From contig JAHQIY010000016.1 of NCBI GenBank assembly GCA_019054805.1, positions 744,001 through 808,000 on the forward strand: a stretch of 64,000 nt of DNA. The letters run 5' to 3'. This DNA is from Brachionus manjavacas. Taxonomy: Eukaryota; Rotifera; Eurotatoria; Ploima; Brachionidae. Positions 34,944 to 46,618 of this stretch are shown here, in pieces; position 1 is the first letter of the stretch; each line of letters begins with the position of its first letter. The notes beneath the pieces were generated by a model. It worked only from the letters and a program-made list of their open reading frames with translations, searched no databases and had not been told where the DNA came from. A program made the position numbers and the translations under genes.

Positions 34944-37273
34944 ATTGATGTTTGTTGTGTGATTTATTAAATTAATTATTATTTACTTAAAAATTTGTTA
35001 ATTAAATTATTTAAAATCTATTTGAAAATTAAATTTTTAAATTAAAAAACATTTTTAGTTCTCTAAGTAAAGGTAAAAATGATTTTTCAATGATTAAGAT
35101 AAATATAAAATAAGATATTTATAATAGTCAGAATACCCAAGTAGTACTCTACAATTATGATTAATACTTCATTTATAAAAACATGCTTTTTTTATCTTAA
35201 TAATTTTTTTATACCCAAAAATAGGTCCTTTTTTCTTGGTTAAAACTTAGAAAATTTTTAAATAAGACCTATCAAAATTTTTTCTTAATTTTTCAATTCA
35301 GCACATAAAAAGGTTTTATTTTTCAATTTTTACCAGGTCGTCGCTTTTGATGCTTGGATCATTTAGTTTCTTTAAATTATATGTCCAGCATATGAAATTG
35401 TAGGGAATTAAATTTGGAAACTTTTTACGATGACTTTTATTGATTTTCACAGAATTTTAAAAGTCTTATTTGTTTGTAATTTTATTTTTATCGAAACTAT
35501 TAAATCTAATATGTAATCCATGGTTTTTTATGTGGATAAATGTACATTCTGTACTAAAAATGAGTCATTTAAGACATCAATAAATTCTCTATTGAATGAA
35601 TCTAATAGATTATTAGAAATCTGGGATTCATTGTTCTATTTAATAAATTTTTCATTTAATAAACACTGTCTTAGAAAGAAATTTCCGATCTCATTTTCGA
35701 AATCTTCATTCATGAATAGCTAAGAAATTGAATCTTTGATTTGGGGTTCAAAATATTTTTTCAAACCCAAAAGCATTTAAGTGTCAAGATCCGTGGAAAA
35801 TCATACTAAACTTTCTAACCTCACCCTTTTTAATTAACCCATTAACTCTTAGTTTTATCCTAATAAAAAGATTTGAACAAAGTATTGGTTTACTGTTTTA
35901 AATTTTTGCGTAGTTAAATACAGAAAAGTTGGCATTCGATAAAAAAACATTGAAAAAATTTATATCAAGTTTATTAACAAAAAAATCAATTAATCTCAGC
36001 CCATACCCCAAGTAATAAAGGAGTATGTCCGATAAGAGTCGATTTTTATCTCGCTCAAATTTTTATAAAGAGTTAGAAGACAACTAATAGCTCATTTGAA
36101 GCTCCTGAGATAAGGATAAAAAGATGAACAACTCTTTAATTTTAAAGTTTGCCTTTGTACTTTTAAAATGATACAAAACTTAATTTTTGGCAAATAAAGA
36201 AGCATTTATAGAGTCAAAGACAAACTTTAAAATATAAAGAATTGTTTATTTATAAATTTTTTAATTTTTGACTTAATAGCTTCAAAATGAGAAATTAATA
36301 TGGAATTGATGCGTGAATTAAAACTTGAATGCAAAAAAGTTAAGTAAAGTAATCCAGACGTCATGGTTCGCAAAAGCCGAAGGCTTTGAAAAAAATATTT
36401 CGGATTTCAACTAAAAAATTGGCTTTTATAATTTTTTAACTGAAATTTAATAATAATAATAGCTGTAATAATTTAGATCTAAAATATCCATCTTGGATAT
36501 AAACAATGTAATGCCTATCCGGAAACTTACTGTAATGCCAAAAGCACATATTCTTCTAGGATTAAATTAGTTTCATAAAAAAAGTCTTTATAAAATCAAA
36601 GATTTAAAACTAATTTCGAATTTCGGTGGTCATTAAATTGTTTCTTGAAAAAATTAAGTCAATAAAAATTTTAAAATTAATTATTTCCAAAAGCACTAAA
36701 ACTAAAACATTGCAGGTTTATAATTTATTATTAAATAAAAAAATTTTTTTAATTAAATTAATTTTTTAATTTTATTTCGAAAATTAAATTAAATTACAAT
36801 TTTTTTTTCCTTTTAAAAAGTAAAAAAATATTTTAAATAATTAAATTTTTAAAAAAATATATTTTTTTTAAATAAAGAAAATGCTTAAAAATACATGATA
36901 ATCTGTACTAACTTCATAGAAGATTTTGTGCTTTTAGAAAAATCAACTCATCAATGCTAGTTTTCACATTAATATTTTTAATTGATTATTAAAATTAAAC
37001 CTCTGACGTAAAAAATTAAAATTTTTTGCTTTAATCAATGAACTATTTTTTTCTGCTAGTAATTCAACTTCAAATTAAAACCCTAAAAAATAAAATCCAA
37101 ATTTCCGTCATATATATATAATGTATACAAAATATTTAAAAAAATAAAAAAAATAAATGAAAAATAGCGGTCAATATTTAAAATCTAAGTCGCTAAATTT
37201 ATTAAATTTCGACTTAGAATCTAAAAAATATAAAACTTGAGAAATATACAAAAAACTCTACAATTTTTGGGCT
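34944..37273. other. 2.3-kb AT-rich spacer, no gene seen
   Basis: Only short ORFs (for example 35520-35723) with no family features. It includes the downstream regions of the convergent PDCL3 and GPCR genes. Confidence 0.4.
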
Positions 37274-38635
37274 CTAGACCATACTATCGCTAATAAGTTT
37301 TGATGAAGCGTCAATTTCTTTAGGTAAAGCAATACTCTCATCGAACTCTTCTGCAAATAGAACCTGTAATTCGGGTTCGTTGCAATTTTCTACTTTAACA
37401 ATGGGACTTGCCAGCAAAAACTTGTTATTCTGGCCATGGATACTTGGCATTGCTGTTTTGCTAAAAGTAGATGCCTCTCCTTTAGAGATGAACTTTTTCA
37501 GATTGGCACTTCCACTAGCTCCGAATTGGGCCGTGTTTAGCCGGCTTGCCCTGATCGGATCAATTTTATTTCTGAATAAAAATGGAAATAATTTTTTTAC
37601 TTCGCGTCTAAAATTAGGTCCCAGTGAGAAGTAGAAAAAAAAGTTGATCACGTGATTCGAATACATGAGCATGTAGCTAATAGCCAAGGCGACTTCCAAA
37701 CGAGGGCTTCGCCAACCGGCTCGGCTTATTAGATTTTCAAAAATGAACACAGGTATGGTGAGAATTAAAAAACTTATTGATATAAATATTAGAATGAATG
37801 ATACTCGTCTCTCTGTAGTTGACATGGTTCGATTGTTGTTCACAATCGATTTTTGATTTGTACTTTTTTTTTTGGCAATGACCACTTTTTTAGACCGAAT
37901 GCGGCTTGATATGATCTTGACAATGATCGAAATGTTGCAGGTAATCATCACTATGAAGGGTATTATGCAGTATACCAAAGAATCCGCGTAAAAATAAAAA
38001 TCCCAAATTGAATTGTAAAATTTTGATGAATTACCCGGTTGGCACTGGATTGCTTTTAAGCTGGAATTGGTGTCTACAATCACATCTATCTCGTGACCCA
38101 TAAATGCTAAAAAATGGCTATTGAAGATTAACAAGACGATCATGACTGAAATAATTATCTTACGAGCCATGCTAGGTTTGCAGAAATGGCTTGATTTGAG
38201 TACTAGAACACAGCCAAAAAATCTGTCAATGCTTAACAGGCAAAGGATCACCGATGATAGCTGCAAAAAATAGTAGGTAAGGAACCGGTGAAGTCGGCAA
38301 GCGGTCAGACTGGTCTCTCTTATGTCGATACCTTTGAAAATTTGCTGGCTAGAGCTGGGACCGAATGGTTTCTGGTGTTGGACATGGTTCGGTTTGAGGA
38401 AGTCGAGTTCAAATGACATGAGGAGTATTCTGGAGTTGCCATTTACTGTTACACAAAGGTCCACAATGGCTAATGTAAACAGGTATACTGAATAGGATGA
38501 GCGGCGCATTTTTTTGCGCGAGTATACAAATGCAGACAAAATGTTGGTTGCTGACCCAACAACTAAAAAAATGACTGTGAATGTTTTGTAAATATATGAG
38601 GCTATTTCGAACTCGACTTGGTAGTTGTTTTGCAT
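37274..38635 (-). CDS. rhodopsin-family G protein-coupled receptor, ligand unknown
   Basis: The single exon encodes 453 aa with seven hydrophobic segments. TM1 is around residues 13-35, followed by the KKMRRSSYSVYLF loop 1. TM3 carries the extracellular Cys (TACRLHRFLTYYF) and IDRF in place of the DRY motif. Loop 2 contains IQCQPG, the likely disulfide partner. Loop 3 is basic. TM6 is FILIFISISFLILTIPVFIF and lacks the CWxP core. TM7 ends NHVINFFFYFSLGPNFRREV, an N-x3-N-FFFY version of NPxxY. The loop 1 and TM7 wording resembles invertebrate neuropeptide (FMRFamide-like) receptors, but I would not assign a ligand. Intronless GPCRs are common in expanded receptor families. Confidence 0.8.
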   Translation of the reverse strand: MQNNYQVEFEIASYIYKTFTVIFLVVGSATNILSAFVYSRKKMRRSSYSVYLFTLAIVDLCVTVNGNSRILLMSFELDFLKPNHVQHQKPFGPSSSQQIFKGIDIRETSLTACRLHRFLTYYFLQLSSVILCLLSIDRFFGCVLVLKSSHFCKPSMARKIIISVMIVLLIFNSHFLAFMGHEIDVIVDTNSSLKAIQCQPGNSSKFYNSIWDFYFYADSLVYCIIPFIVMITCNISIIVKIISSRIRSKKVVIAKKKSTNQKSIVNNNRTMSTTERRVSFILIFISISFLILTIPVFIFENLISRAGWRSPRLEVALAISYMLMYSNHVINFFFYFSLGPNFRREVKKLFPFLFRNKIDPIRASRLNTAQFGASGSANLKKFISKGEASTFSKTAMPSIHGQNNKFLLASPIVKVENCNEPELQVLFAEEFDESIALPKEIDASSKLISDSMV

Positions 38636-39453
38636 TTTTTTTCAATTGAAAATTGTATGAATATTTTTAAACATTTTGACTAAATTTTTTAAGGAACTAT
38701 AAATAATTAAAATTTGTTTAAAATTTGAAATTTTTTCAAAATTATGTTTTGATTCAATCAGTTGTTTTTTGAATAAAGACTTTAAAAAGAATGGCTATTT
38801 GATTATTAAAGATTTTGATATGGTAATTTTGGATGGTGATGTTGATTTTTTTTTAATTTGTGCATTTTACTTTAATAAATACTTGAACATTTTAAAAAGT
38901 TTATTTTGATTATTTTTAAGTTTGAAAAATTTAAACAAAGCTAAAAAATTTATTTCTAAATAAATAAAATTTTAAATTGAAAAAAAAATTGATTATTTCT
39001 TATTATTGATTATTGATTATTTAAATTGATATATTCTATTTATATAATTGATAATTGATTATTATTTTATTAAAAATCAAAAAAAATTTAATAAAGTTAA
39101 ATAAAAAATTAGGCATTTTAAATATCTATTATATTTGTTTAAAAGTGTGAAAAATTTAATTTAAGGCTTAATAAATAGACTCTAAAACTTAAAAAGAATT
39201 ATTAATTATTTTTATCTTAGAAATTTGTTTTCTAAAGTTTAAAAATTTAATAAAAGCTTAGTATTGTTAGAGGAGAAAACAAAAATCTCGTAAGCTTTTA
39301 TAAAAGAAAAGTTGTGAATTAAAAAAATGAAAAGACTATTTTGCATTTAAGACTTAAATTCAAAAAATTCAAATTTCAAGGATTTGAAAATTTTTGATTC
39401 AGTGATTGCTTGATAATACGCCCAAGCAAAAGCTGATAGAATTGTTTGAAAAA
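38636..39453. other. AT-rich spacer, no gene seen
   Basis: It lies between two divergent genes and is probably their promoter regions. A TTGATTATTGATTATT-like low-complexity stretch lies near 38990-39065. Confidence 0.4.
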
Positions 39454-40562
39454 ATGAATGAACACGAGTTCCCTTGTCCCACGAGCGATGAAACATGCTA
39501 TTTCAGCGCTTTAGAAGAAATACAGCCAGATGAACAACTTCATAGACAGCAAGCAATAGATTCTATAGATTCTGAACATTACTACACACAACTTAGATTA
39601 GACAACATGGCCAGCCGAACATACTTCAAAATGTAAATATCCACGCCATTATTTCAGGTAAAGACTTATAAGTATTTTTGTAGAGAAATCAAAGATAACA
39701 AAGGAGAATCGGTTTATCATTTTGATATCGATAGAGATGGTTCCAGTTCCAATAAAGTTATAATTCAAAATGAAAGCAGAGTAGATGTCAAAAAAATGGA
39801 GCCCGAACATGATGATCCATTCGAGCCTAAATTTACCAGCACTCGAATAGGAGGGAAAAAAAATTTAAGTTGTTCCACTTCAAATGAAGAAATAGAGAAA
39901 ATTCTTGATGAACTCACTGATGACTTGAAAAAAAATTTTGAAAAAAAAGTCAAAAACTCAAAGTTTAGACACGAAAGTTTGGATCAAGTAATCGAAGACA
40001 CTCTGGATGAAACTGGATTCGAAGATATGACCGATAGTCTAATTCACTCAGTAGCTGCCGAATCTCAGTCTTATTCCAAATTTAATGAAAGTCTAAAATC
40101 TAACGAGTTAAATGACACTTTTATTCGCACACAAAACGAGATGTCTTTGATAAGACACTCGTTTCATTTGGTCAAAAAAGTCAACTTGTCAAATATTGGA
40201 CAAGTTTACGATCAGTTTTTTAGAAAGCTTGAAATTTTAGCCGAGGCAGCCATGATGAAGGTCCGTCCCGTTGCGAGTAAGTAATGCTAGATTTAAAAAG
40301 AGATTTTTTGTAATTAATTTTTTAAGGAGTCTTTAGAGATTTGTTCAGTCTTAATATTCAAGGTGCCATAACAAATTTAAGTTTAATTTCCTTCACTGAT
40401 AGATGGAATGTAATCAAAAATATGCTCTACTATTCGGCCAGAATGATTTTGCTCAGAATTTCCAGTCTATACAGAAGCGATTCGGTCATAAATTCTACAG
40501 TTAAAAATTTTTTCAATCAAATAATTTCTTATATTAGAAATTTCCAATATTTACACTATTGA
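39454..40562 (+). CDS. unrecognised gene, acidic helical protein
   Basis: Three exons can be joined: 39454-39632, 39684-40273 and about 40326-40562. The first intron (51 nt, GTAAAT to TGTAG) removes the TAA at 39634 and keeps the frame: TYFK then EIKDNKGESVYHFDIDRD. The product is about 330 aa: an acidic N-terminus (FPCPTSDETCYFSALEEIQP), a lysine/glutamate-rich helical middle (NEEIEKILDELTDDLKKNF) and a hydrophobic-aromatic C-terminal part (LLRISSLYRSDSVINS). No signal peptide or known domain is evident to me. The first ATG in frame is at 39454, behind a possible acceptor at 39402 that is followed by a stop, so upstream exons would be untranslated. Confidence 0.6.
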
Positions 40563-40775
40563 ATCGACAATTTTAGAAACTAAGACTTTTTTTTCGAGTG
40601 TTTATTTTAAAAATAATGCTCTAATCGATTTAAAACTTTCTTTTGTTTTAAGAATTTATCATGTAAATTAAAAACTTACCTTTGAATAAAATTTACCTTT
40701 CTTAAATTCACAGTTATTAAATAAATTATTTAAATTTATAAAAAAAGCCTTTAAATTTCTTAACTTTGTTGATAA

Positions 40776-41412
40776 ATGAAAAAAAGTTCAAAAATGAGCC
40801 TTGTTTGGTTCGTTTTCAAGCAAAGATCCGAATATAAATGCATCCGAATAGAGGAAAAGGAGGCATCGAAAAGTATTCGAAGCAAGATCAGCACTGAGTT
40901 TGGCTTCGAGCCGCGTACCAACTTCCGAATTCGAAATTGGCGCGGAAATTTAGTTCCTATAAACGAAACTTTAGCTTCAAACAGTAAAAAAAATGCCTTT
41001 AAAATTGAATTGTATGTGCCAATGGTTAGAACCAAAGTTTCCATCGATTCAGTTGAAAAAGTAAATAGAGTCACTACTGCACTGGCCACAAAGTCAGTTG
41101 TTTACGGATTTTACCAAAAGCTGTTTAGATTGGAGACTGCGTTTAAATTTGCTCGCAATCAATTACAAAAAAACTTGGATTATGTACTTATAGATCTATT
41201 TTATACAAAGCTAGGTAATGGGTAAAAGTAGACTAATTAATTATATTAAACATTTTACCCACCAGGCAAGTTTGTTTTTTTCTATTTAAATATTTTTTTT
41301 ATTTTAGAGACTTGATGATTTAGAAAGTAGAGTGAATTTTTTAGAGAAAAGGTTTGATTTTGTTGAAAATTTAGATTGGGAAGGATCGTTCAAAAAACCA
41401 TTGTTGTGGTGA
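40776..41412 (+). CDS. unrecognised gene, ubiquitin-like N-terminus and coiled-coil C-terminus
   Basis: Exon 1 is 40776-41221. Exon 2 most likely is 41310-41412, using the AG inside TTTTAGAG, which keeps the frame (KLGNG then LDDLESRVNFLEKRFDFV). The product is about 182 aa. The N-terminal 75 residues (MSLVWFVFKQRSEYKCIRIE, RNWRGNLVPINETL) look like a beta-grasp, with the RGNLVPI turn. The end is a short coiled coil. It resembles conserved small proteins of animals, but I cannot name the family. It follows the previous gene by about 210 bp on the same strand. Confidence 0.55.
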
Positions 41413-42284
41413 TTGGAATATAAAATTATGACAAAAATAATACTTTTAATATTGAATTTAAATAATTTTTTGTTTGAATAAAGTTTGGTTATTGGTATGA
41501 CTGTTTTTTTTTAATTTTTGTCCAACATAAAAAATTCAAAGCTTTCATAAAAAAATTTTGATAAAAATACCACGTCGATCTGTAAATCACAAAAAATTTC
41601 TATAAAACAGAAGCATTGTCTGTTGAATAAAAGATATCTCTTGAAATTTGTCATCACTAGTCGAATCTTAACGTTTCCATATTTTTAAATAAAAGCTTTT
41701 TATTTTTTTGGCTTTTCAAAAAAATAATAATTAATTGATTATTTTTTAGAAATTATTTGTGTGCGAAAATTAAAAAATCTAATTGAAAACAAAAGCCTAT
41801 ATAAATTCCTAAAGGCTATTTCTTTTCAAAAATGTTTCAATTTTATAATATTCCTTTTCAAATTCAAGCTTCCCTATTTTTTTAACATTTTGCTTTTGCT
41901 CAACATGTGTCTTTTAAATAATTAAGAAAAAAAATTTTTTGATAAAAAATTTTTATTTACAGTCATAAAGTTTTTTTGTTTTTTTATACAAAGTCAAAAG
42001 AAAAAATTTTGAATAAATTGAGCTTTTAAAGCTTCATAATAAAAAATAAATTTTACAGTAAAACAATTTTTAGATAATCATTTTTTAGTGTTAATTTTAT
42101 ATCAACAATTTAAGCTTAAATAATAAAAATAATCATTAACAATTAGCCTTTAACACAACTTAAACAATTCTAAAATTCAACATTTTCTTTACAGTTGCGT
42201 TCTAAGACACCTAATTTTTAAGTTACAAAAAAAACAATTTAAATATAACAAAACATCAAGTCATTGATTTTAAAAAATTCAAAT
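41413..42284. other. AT-rich convergent 3' region, no gene seen
   Basis: It lies between two genes that converge. No coding sequence for a MATH domain of the TRAF gene is visible here. Confidence 0.4.
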
Positions 42285-43255
42285 TTAATTGAGGCCAAGC
42301 TTGAGCTTGTACTCTTTGAGCTCGTTTTCTAACTGCGTATTACGCTTTTCGCTAATATCGATTCGCTGCTTAAGATCGTTGAGTAATAGGTCAAATTTTT
42401 TGGCACAGCACTCCAGGTCCAGTCTGTGTTTGGTCTCCAAATCGACAAGACGAGTAGAAAGCATCATCAGATGCTGCGTGTTCATCTCTTGATAGTGCTT
42501 GCTCATTTTGCATCTTTGGTCCTGGTGCATGCAACCAATGTGTCTGAACGAGCACGGCACGACCACCATAGGACAATCGCCGCTGATTATATTTATATGA
42601 CCATTTATGTTCTCTCTCATCACTTCAGTTTCGCCACAGACCGGACAGTTGACCGGAAACTTGGGACACATCAACAAATGATGTCGTGCCAACTGCGTCA
42701 CAACCACTTCTATTTTACAATGTTCGCACTTTTCGAGTCTAAGCGGGCATTCCAATAAATGCTTGTCCAAATCAAGACGCATTACGTCCGTTTTGCATTT
42801 ATTTGGGCACTCGATTTTTTCAAATTGACAATTTTTTAAATGAGTCTAAACAAACATTTTTAAAAAATTAACAACAATCGGAATAAATGGGGTAAAACAA
42901 AGACCTGTTGTTCCCTGAGCTCTCCTGTCCAAGCGCAGTTAGAATTAAAGCAATTGACTTTTAGGGATAAGACTTCGCGTTTTACAGCATTATCTTCGAA
43001 AACATTATTTGACCACGTATTATCTACTGGACACCTGAAGTACCAGTTGCCGCTTAACATGAAGAAAATGTTTAAAATAATTTTCTAGCAAAAATTTCAA
43101 ATTATTCAAAAATACCCTCGGATAGTTTTAAAGCAAGAGGAGCACAATCGATGACCGCACTTGGTCTGTACAGGATCTCTTAAAGCAGCAAGACAAACTG
43201 GACACTTATACTTGTCTTCTAATGGTGGATTAAAATTTGCTTCATAACCTCCCAT
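42285..43255 (-). CDS. TRAF6-like RING and zinc-finger protein lacking the MATH domain
   Basis: Three minus-strand exons: 43255-43116, 43055-42905 and 42845-42285. The RING finger reads CPVCLAALRDPVQTKCGHRL, CSSCFKTIR and FRCPVD, with a final Asp in place of Cys as in TRAF6. TRAF-type zinc fingers follow (CQFEKIECPNKC, CPLRLEKCEHCK, CPKFPVNCPVCGE, CPMVVVPCSFRHIGC). The end is a coiled coil (STRLVDLETKH, EKRNTQLENELKEYKLKLG) and a stop. TRAFs are E3 ligases that relay TNF/Toll-type signals; the C-terminal MATH domain normally binds receptors. Here it is absent and the protein is about 283 aa. It could be an adaptor that relies on trimerisation, or the MATH exon may be lost. Confidence 0.85.
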
Positions 43256-43925
43256 TTTAGATTGCAATCTTCTAGAACCTCAAGATTAGTAATTTTCCGA
43301 GCATTTTTGAATTTTTGAAATCAGGCTAATATTAAGATGGGAAAAGAAAGTCTTGAAATAGAAAGGTAATTATGTCTAAAATAGGTTAAGAGGATTTAAG
43401 CTTTTTATAGTTGGCGGTGGTTGAATGTGAATTTCTATATCACTCTTTTCATTAGCTCTTTTTTTCTACCACACGTCCTTTACTATACAGCTACTAAGTC
43501 GTAACTTATTGTTAAAATTCAATTCTTTCATTTCAACATGATGTAATGGATAATTTAAAAAAAAAACTTTTAACACTTTGAAAACCTCTAGACTGACAAA
43601 TCTTGTGTCTTATTTTTCTTAACTTAGAGAGCCTTTCACGTTTAACCCATGTTTTTTAGAGATTTTTGTTTAAGAATTTTCAAAAGTACAGTTACTTTTA
43701 TTTTTAAAGAAAAAATCCTCTTTACAGTTTTGTTTGTTAGCATTTTAAATTAATTAATGTTTAATGGCATATTGATGTGAAATTTTGAAGGCTTTAACAA
43801 ACGTGAGACTAATCCAAAGTTTTGATAGCCAATTATTAGAAAAAAAACAACACACTTTAATTTAAATTACTTCCTTACCACATCATCTTTCTTTCAAGAA
43901 CCGATTAATACTTTAAATATTTAAA
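43256..43925. other. AT-rich spacer, no gene seen
   Basis: Upstream of the TRAF-like gene; it should hold its promoter. Nothing else is supported. Confidence 0.4.
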
Positions 43926-43929
43926 ACAT

Positions 43930-44080
43930 GTTATTGCATCTGTCACATGTAACAACCTATTTCAATATATATCTTTTAAGCTTTCTTGCATTTTTATTTA
44001 GCTCATTTGCTTTAATTTCATTTTTTATTTTTTTATGATCAAGGAGCTCTAGCTCGGTTCAGAAAACAAATAAATAAATT
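43930..44080 (+). repeat. dispersed retroelement 3' tail
   Basis: Reads CACATGTAACAACC, a T-rich stretch with TTTAGCTCATTTGC, then GGAGCTCTAGCTCGGTTCAG, AAAAC and (AAAT)n. It matches the reverse complement of 30690-30910 in order and spacing. Confidence 0.6.
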
Positions 44081-44779
44081 GCTTAAATTGTTTATAATTC
44101 CTTCTCTTTTTCATTATCTCTTCCTTTTCTTTTTTCCTTTTTTTAAAAAAACATAAAAAAGTTTTTCTAAATTGCGAACGTATATTATTAAATTTTTTTT
44201 TATGGGACAGTTTTCATAAGCTTGGCCAAAGAGTTCAAGCCATTATTTATTTATTTATATTTTTATTTATTTAAATAAGGACGTTTATCATCATAACATA
44301 TCATATCTTATTTCAATTATTTAGATGTTTTTTAAATTTAAATTTTCTATTTATAATTATATAAAAATTTTCTATTTATAATTGGGATGCAAAAGCATTC
44401 CTGATTTTACTGAAATGAAATAACCAAATTTTCAATAAATTTTAAGTTAAATAAAAAAAAAATTAAAATAATTTTTACCCAAATTTTTGTAAATTTCTAT
44501 TGATTTTTAAAGAACAGATAGTTAAAATTAAATAAAATAAAAAACAAATAAATTGTAAATTAAGATTTTCAAATTTTTTAAATATTAAATATAGATAGGC
44601 TCTAGAAATTCAGCTAGTCTGAATTTTTAAAAATTACTAATTAAATAAAATTTTTGTATTTTTTGAAATTTTTAAAAGGCAAAAACATTATTTTTATAAA
44701 TTTGTGTAAATAGTATTTTACATTAAATTTCAAATTTTATTTAATATATTCTACATATTAGTACTGTAATTATCATGTC

Positions 44780-45657
44780 CGTCTCTTGACCGGCTTCAAT
44801 TTATTTTTTTAATTTGCTAAGTAAGAGATTTGGATCTACCAAGTCGAAAGCCTTGCGGAAGTCAATAAACAAGAGAAGTGTAATAAATCTTTTGCTACGT
44901 GCTGCGTTAATTTCTGAAATAAGTTCATGTAAGGCTGTTTCACAGGAGTGATCTTCACGGAATCCATACTGGCATGGAAATAGAATTTTATTTGTGTTCA
45001 TGTATAGAAATAATTGTGATGATATAATCTTTTCAAAAATTTTTGATATAACAGGTGAAACTGAAATTCCTCTGTAGTTGTTGATGATTTCGATTGGACC
45101 TTTATTTTTTGTAGTTGATCGTAGCAATTGCGGATTTAATCAGGCACTCTGCATTAAGTGATACAATCATTGATAAGTTCAGTTAACACTAACTGCTGAT
45201 TAAGAATTACTGCTGAATCTTTAAAGATTTTGACCAGACTTGTTTTTAAGTCACAGTTTTAAGTCTAAGTCAGAAAAATTTAAGTCAAAGTCATGACTTA
45301 AATTTTTTTTTATTAAGTCAAAGTCAATGTCTTTTAGTGAAGTTTAGTCGAGTCAACTAATTTTCTGATTTTAAAACTAAACTTTATTTGGATTAAAATA
45401 AAAAATATTTATTTTTTAGTTTAAAAATCAGATAATTAGTTCACTTGACTAAACTTCACTAAAAAAAAAAAAATTTAAATCATTGACTTGACTTGACTTA
45501 AAACTTGTGACTTAAAAACAAGTCTGATTTTGACTGAAATATCTGAGATTCCAGGACCATTGTTAGCGTTCAAATTACTAATCAATTTAACAACAGACTC
45601 GACCGATATTAACTGAAAATCCAAAGTTTTTTCTTTTAATTTACTAAAGGGACACAT
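44780..45657 (-). pseudogene. LINE reverse transcriptase fragment, interrupted by a MITE
   Basis: On the minus strand, 45657-45530 encodes the start of the RT domain (SVVKLISNLNANNGPGISDI) and 45127-44801 the fingers/palm (NNYRGISVSPVISKIFEKII, CQYGFREDHSCETALHELI, LLLFIDFRKAFDLVDPNLLL). IDFRKAFDLVD contains the first catalytic Asp of the palm. The YADD box, endonuclease and ends are missing. A 292-bp MITE splits the frame after SVKI. The family is CR1/jockey-like. It is dead as written. Confidence 0.85.
45235..45526. mobile_element. hAT-like MITE inside the LINE fragment
   Basis: The ends are inverted repeats CAGACTTGTTTTTAAGTCAC and GTGACTTAAAAACAAGTCTG, and the interior is a near palindrome of GACTTAA motifs. 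The 8-bp target duplication ATTTTGAC is perfect (45227-45234 and 45527-45534). Removing the element and one duplication rejoins the RT reading frame, which confirms the insertion. CAG ends and 8-bp duplications indicate hAT. Confidence 0.85.
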
Positions 45658-46180
45658 GCTAGTTAGTTCATTTTTTCAAAAAAAAATAAATATTTACTCT
45701 AAAATTAAACTTTAAATAATGACAAAATTTTGTTAAAAAAGAGGAGCATTAAGTTTTTAAAATATGAATTAAGTTTGTGAAGAATCTGCAAAATAATTGC
45801 GCATTTTTTAGTACTGCATTATGGCGGGCAAGTAAATAAAATCCAGAGTAATGAGAATTGTTTAAGTCCTTGAACCGAAGGTCTCACTTAAGATGCAGTT
45901 CTTCTTTCAATTTACTAAATATTGGTCAAGCCAATGGCACCTTCAAACAGCAAATAACACAAGTATCTTTCATTTTCAAAGAAAATTGAAAAATATTAAT
46001 TTCTATTAATATTTTGCTTTAATTTTTTTTTCAAATAAATGTTAAATAAAAGAAGATTTTTTTTTTATAAATTTTATTTAATTAAAAATCAAACAACAGA
46101 AAAAAAACTTATTTAAATATTTTCAATTCAATGCACTTATTAAAAAAGGAAATTAAAGTAAACAGACACTTTTCTAAATT

Positions 46181-46618
46181 TTAAACAGTATTTTCTCCTC
46201 TTATTCGCCTTGCTAACTGAATATCCTTTGGCATTATTGTCACACGCTTAGCATGTATGCAGCATAGATTTGTGTCTTCAAACAAGCCTACTAAATAGGA
46301 CTCAGAAGCTTCTTGGAGAGCGTCTAGTGCAGAGCCTTGGAATCTGAGATCAGTTTTGTAGTATTGGGCGATCTCTCTAACAAGTCGTTGAAACGGAAGC
46401 TTTTTAATCAGCAGTTCTGTTGACTTTTGATAACGCCTGATTTCTTTGAGCGCAAGAGCTCCTGGCCTATGCTTGTATATTTTAACTGGTCTTTCTTGGG
46501 GACTGCTTCTTAGACTTTTTTTTGCAGTTTTAGATGCCAATTTTTTCAAAGCTGTTTGACTTCCCTGTGATGCACCAGGAGCCGTCGATTTGCGAGCAGT
46601 TTGCTTGTTTCTAGCCAT
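46181..46618 (-). CDS. divergent histone H3 variant, copy A
   Basis: The intronless ORF encodes 145 aa against 136 in canonical H3. The N-tail keeps K4, K9 and S10 ([11 protein letters not shown], with T3 changed to N) but is otherwise remodelled ([20 protein letters not shown]) and several residues longer. The KKS at the K27/S28 place is kept. The fold is nearly canonical: [80 protein letters not shown]. Loop 1 is not lengthened, so it is not CENP-A-like. No histone stem-loop follows the stop, which suggests polyadenylated, replication-independent expression. Copy B at 50942 differs only in the tail patch. Confidence 0.88.
   Translation of the reverse strand: MARNKQTARKSTAPGASQGSQTALKKLASKTAKKSLRSSPQERPVKIYKHRPGALALKEIRRYQKSTELLIKKLPFQRLVREIAQYYKTDLRFQGSALDALQEASESYLVGLFEDTNLCCIHAKRVTIMPKDIQLARRIRGENTV

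Noticed and set aside
35520..35723. 67-aa ORF with several cysteines
   Set aside because: No splice context, no family resemblance, and base composition like the surrounding spacer.
39631..39639. In-frame TAA between two ORFs suggesting readthrough or a pseudogene
   Set aside because: A 51-nt GT-AG intron (39633-39683) removes the stop and keeps the frame, matching the intron size used throughout the window.
42391..42576. Minus-strand ORF overlapping the TRAF zinc fingers
   Set aside because: It is an out-of-frame shadow with no domain; the TRAF frame has the full cysteine/histidine pattern.
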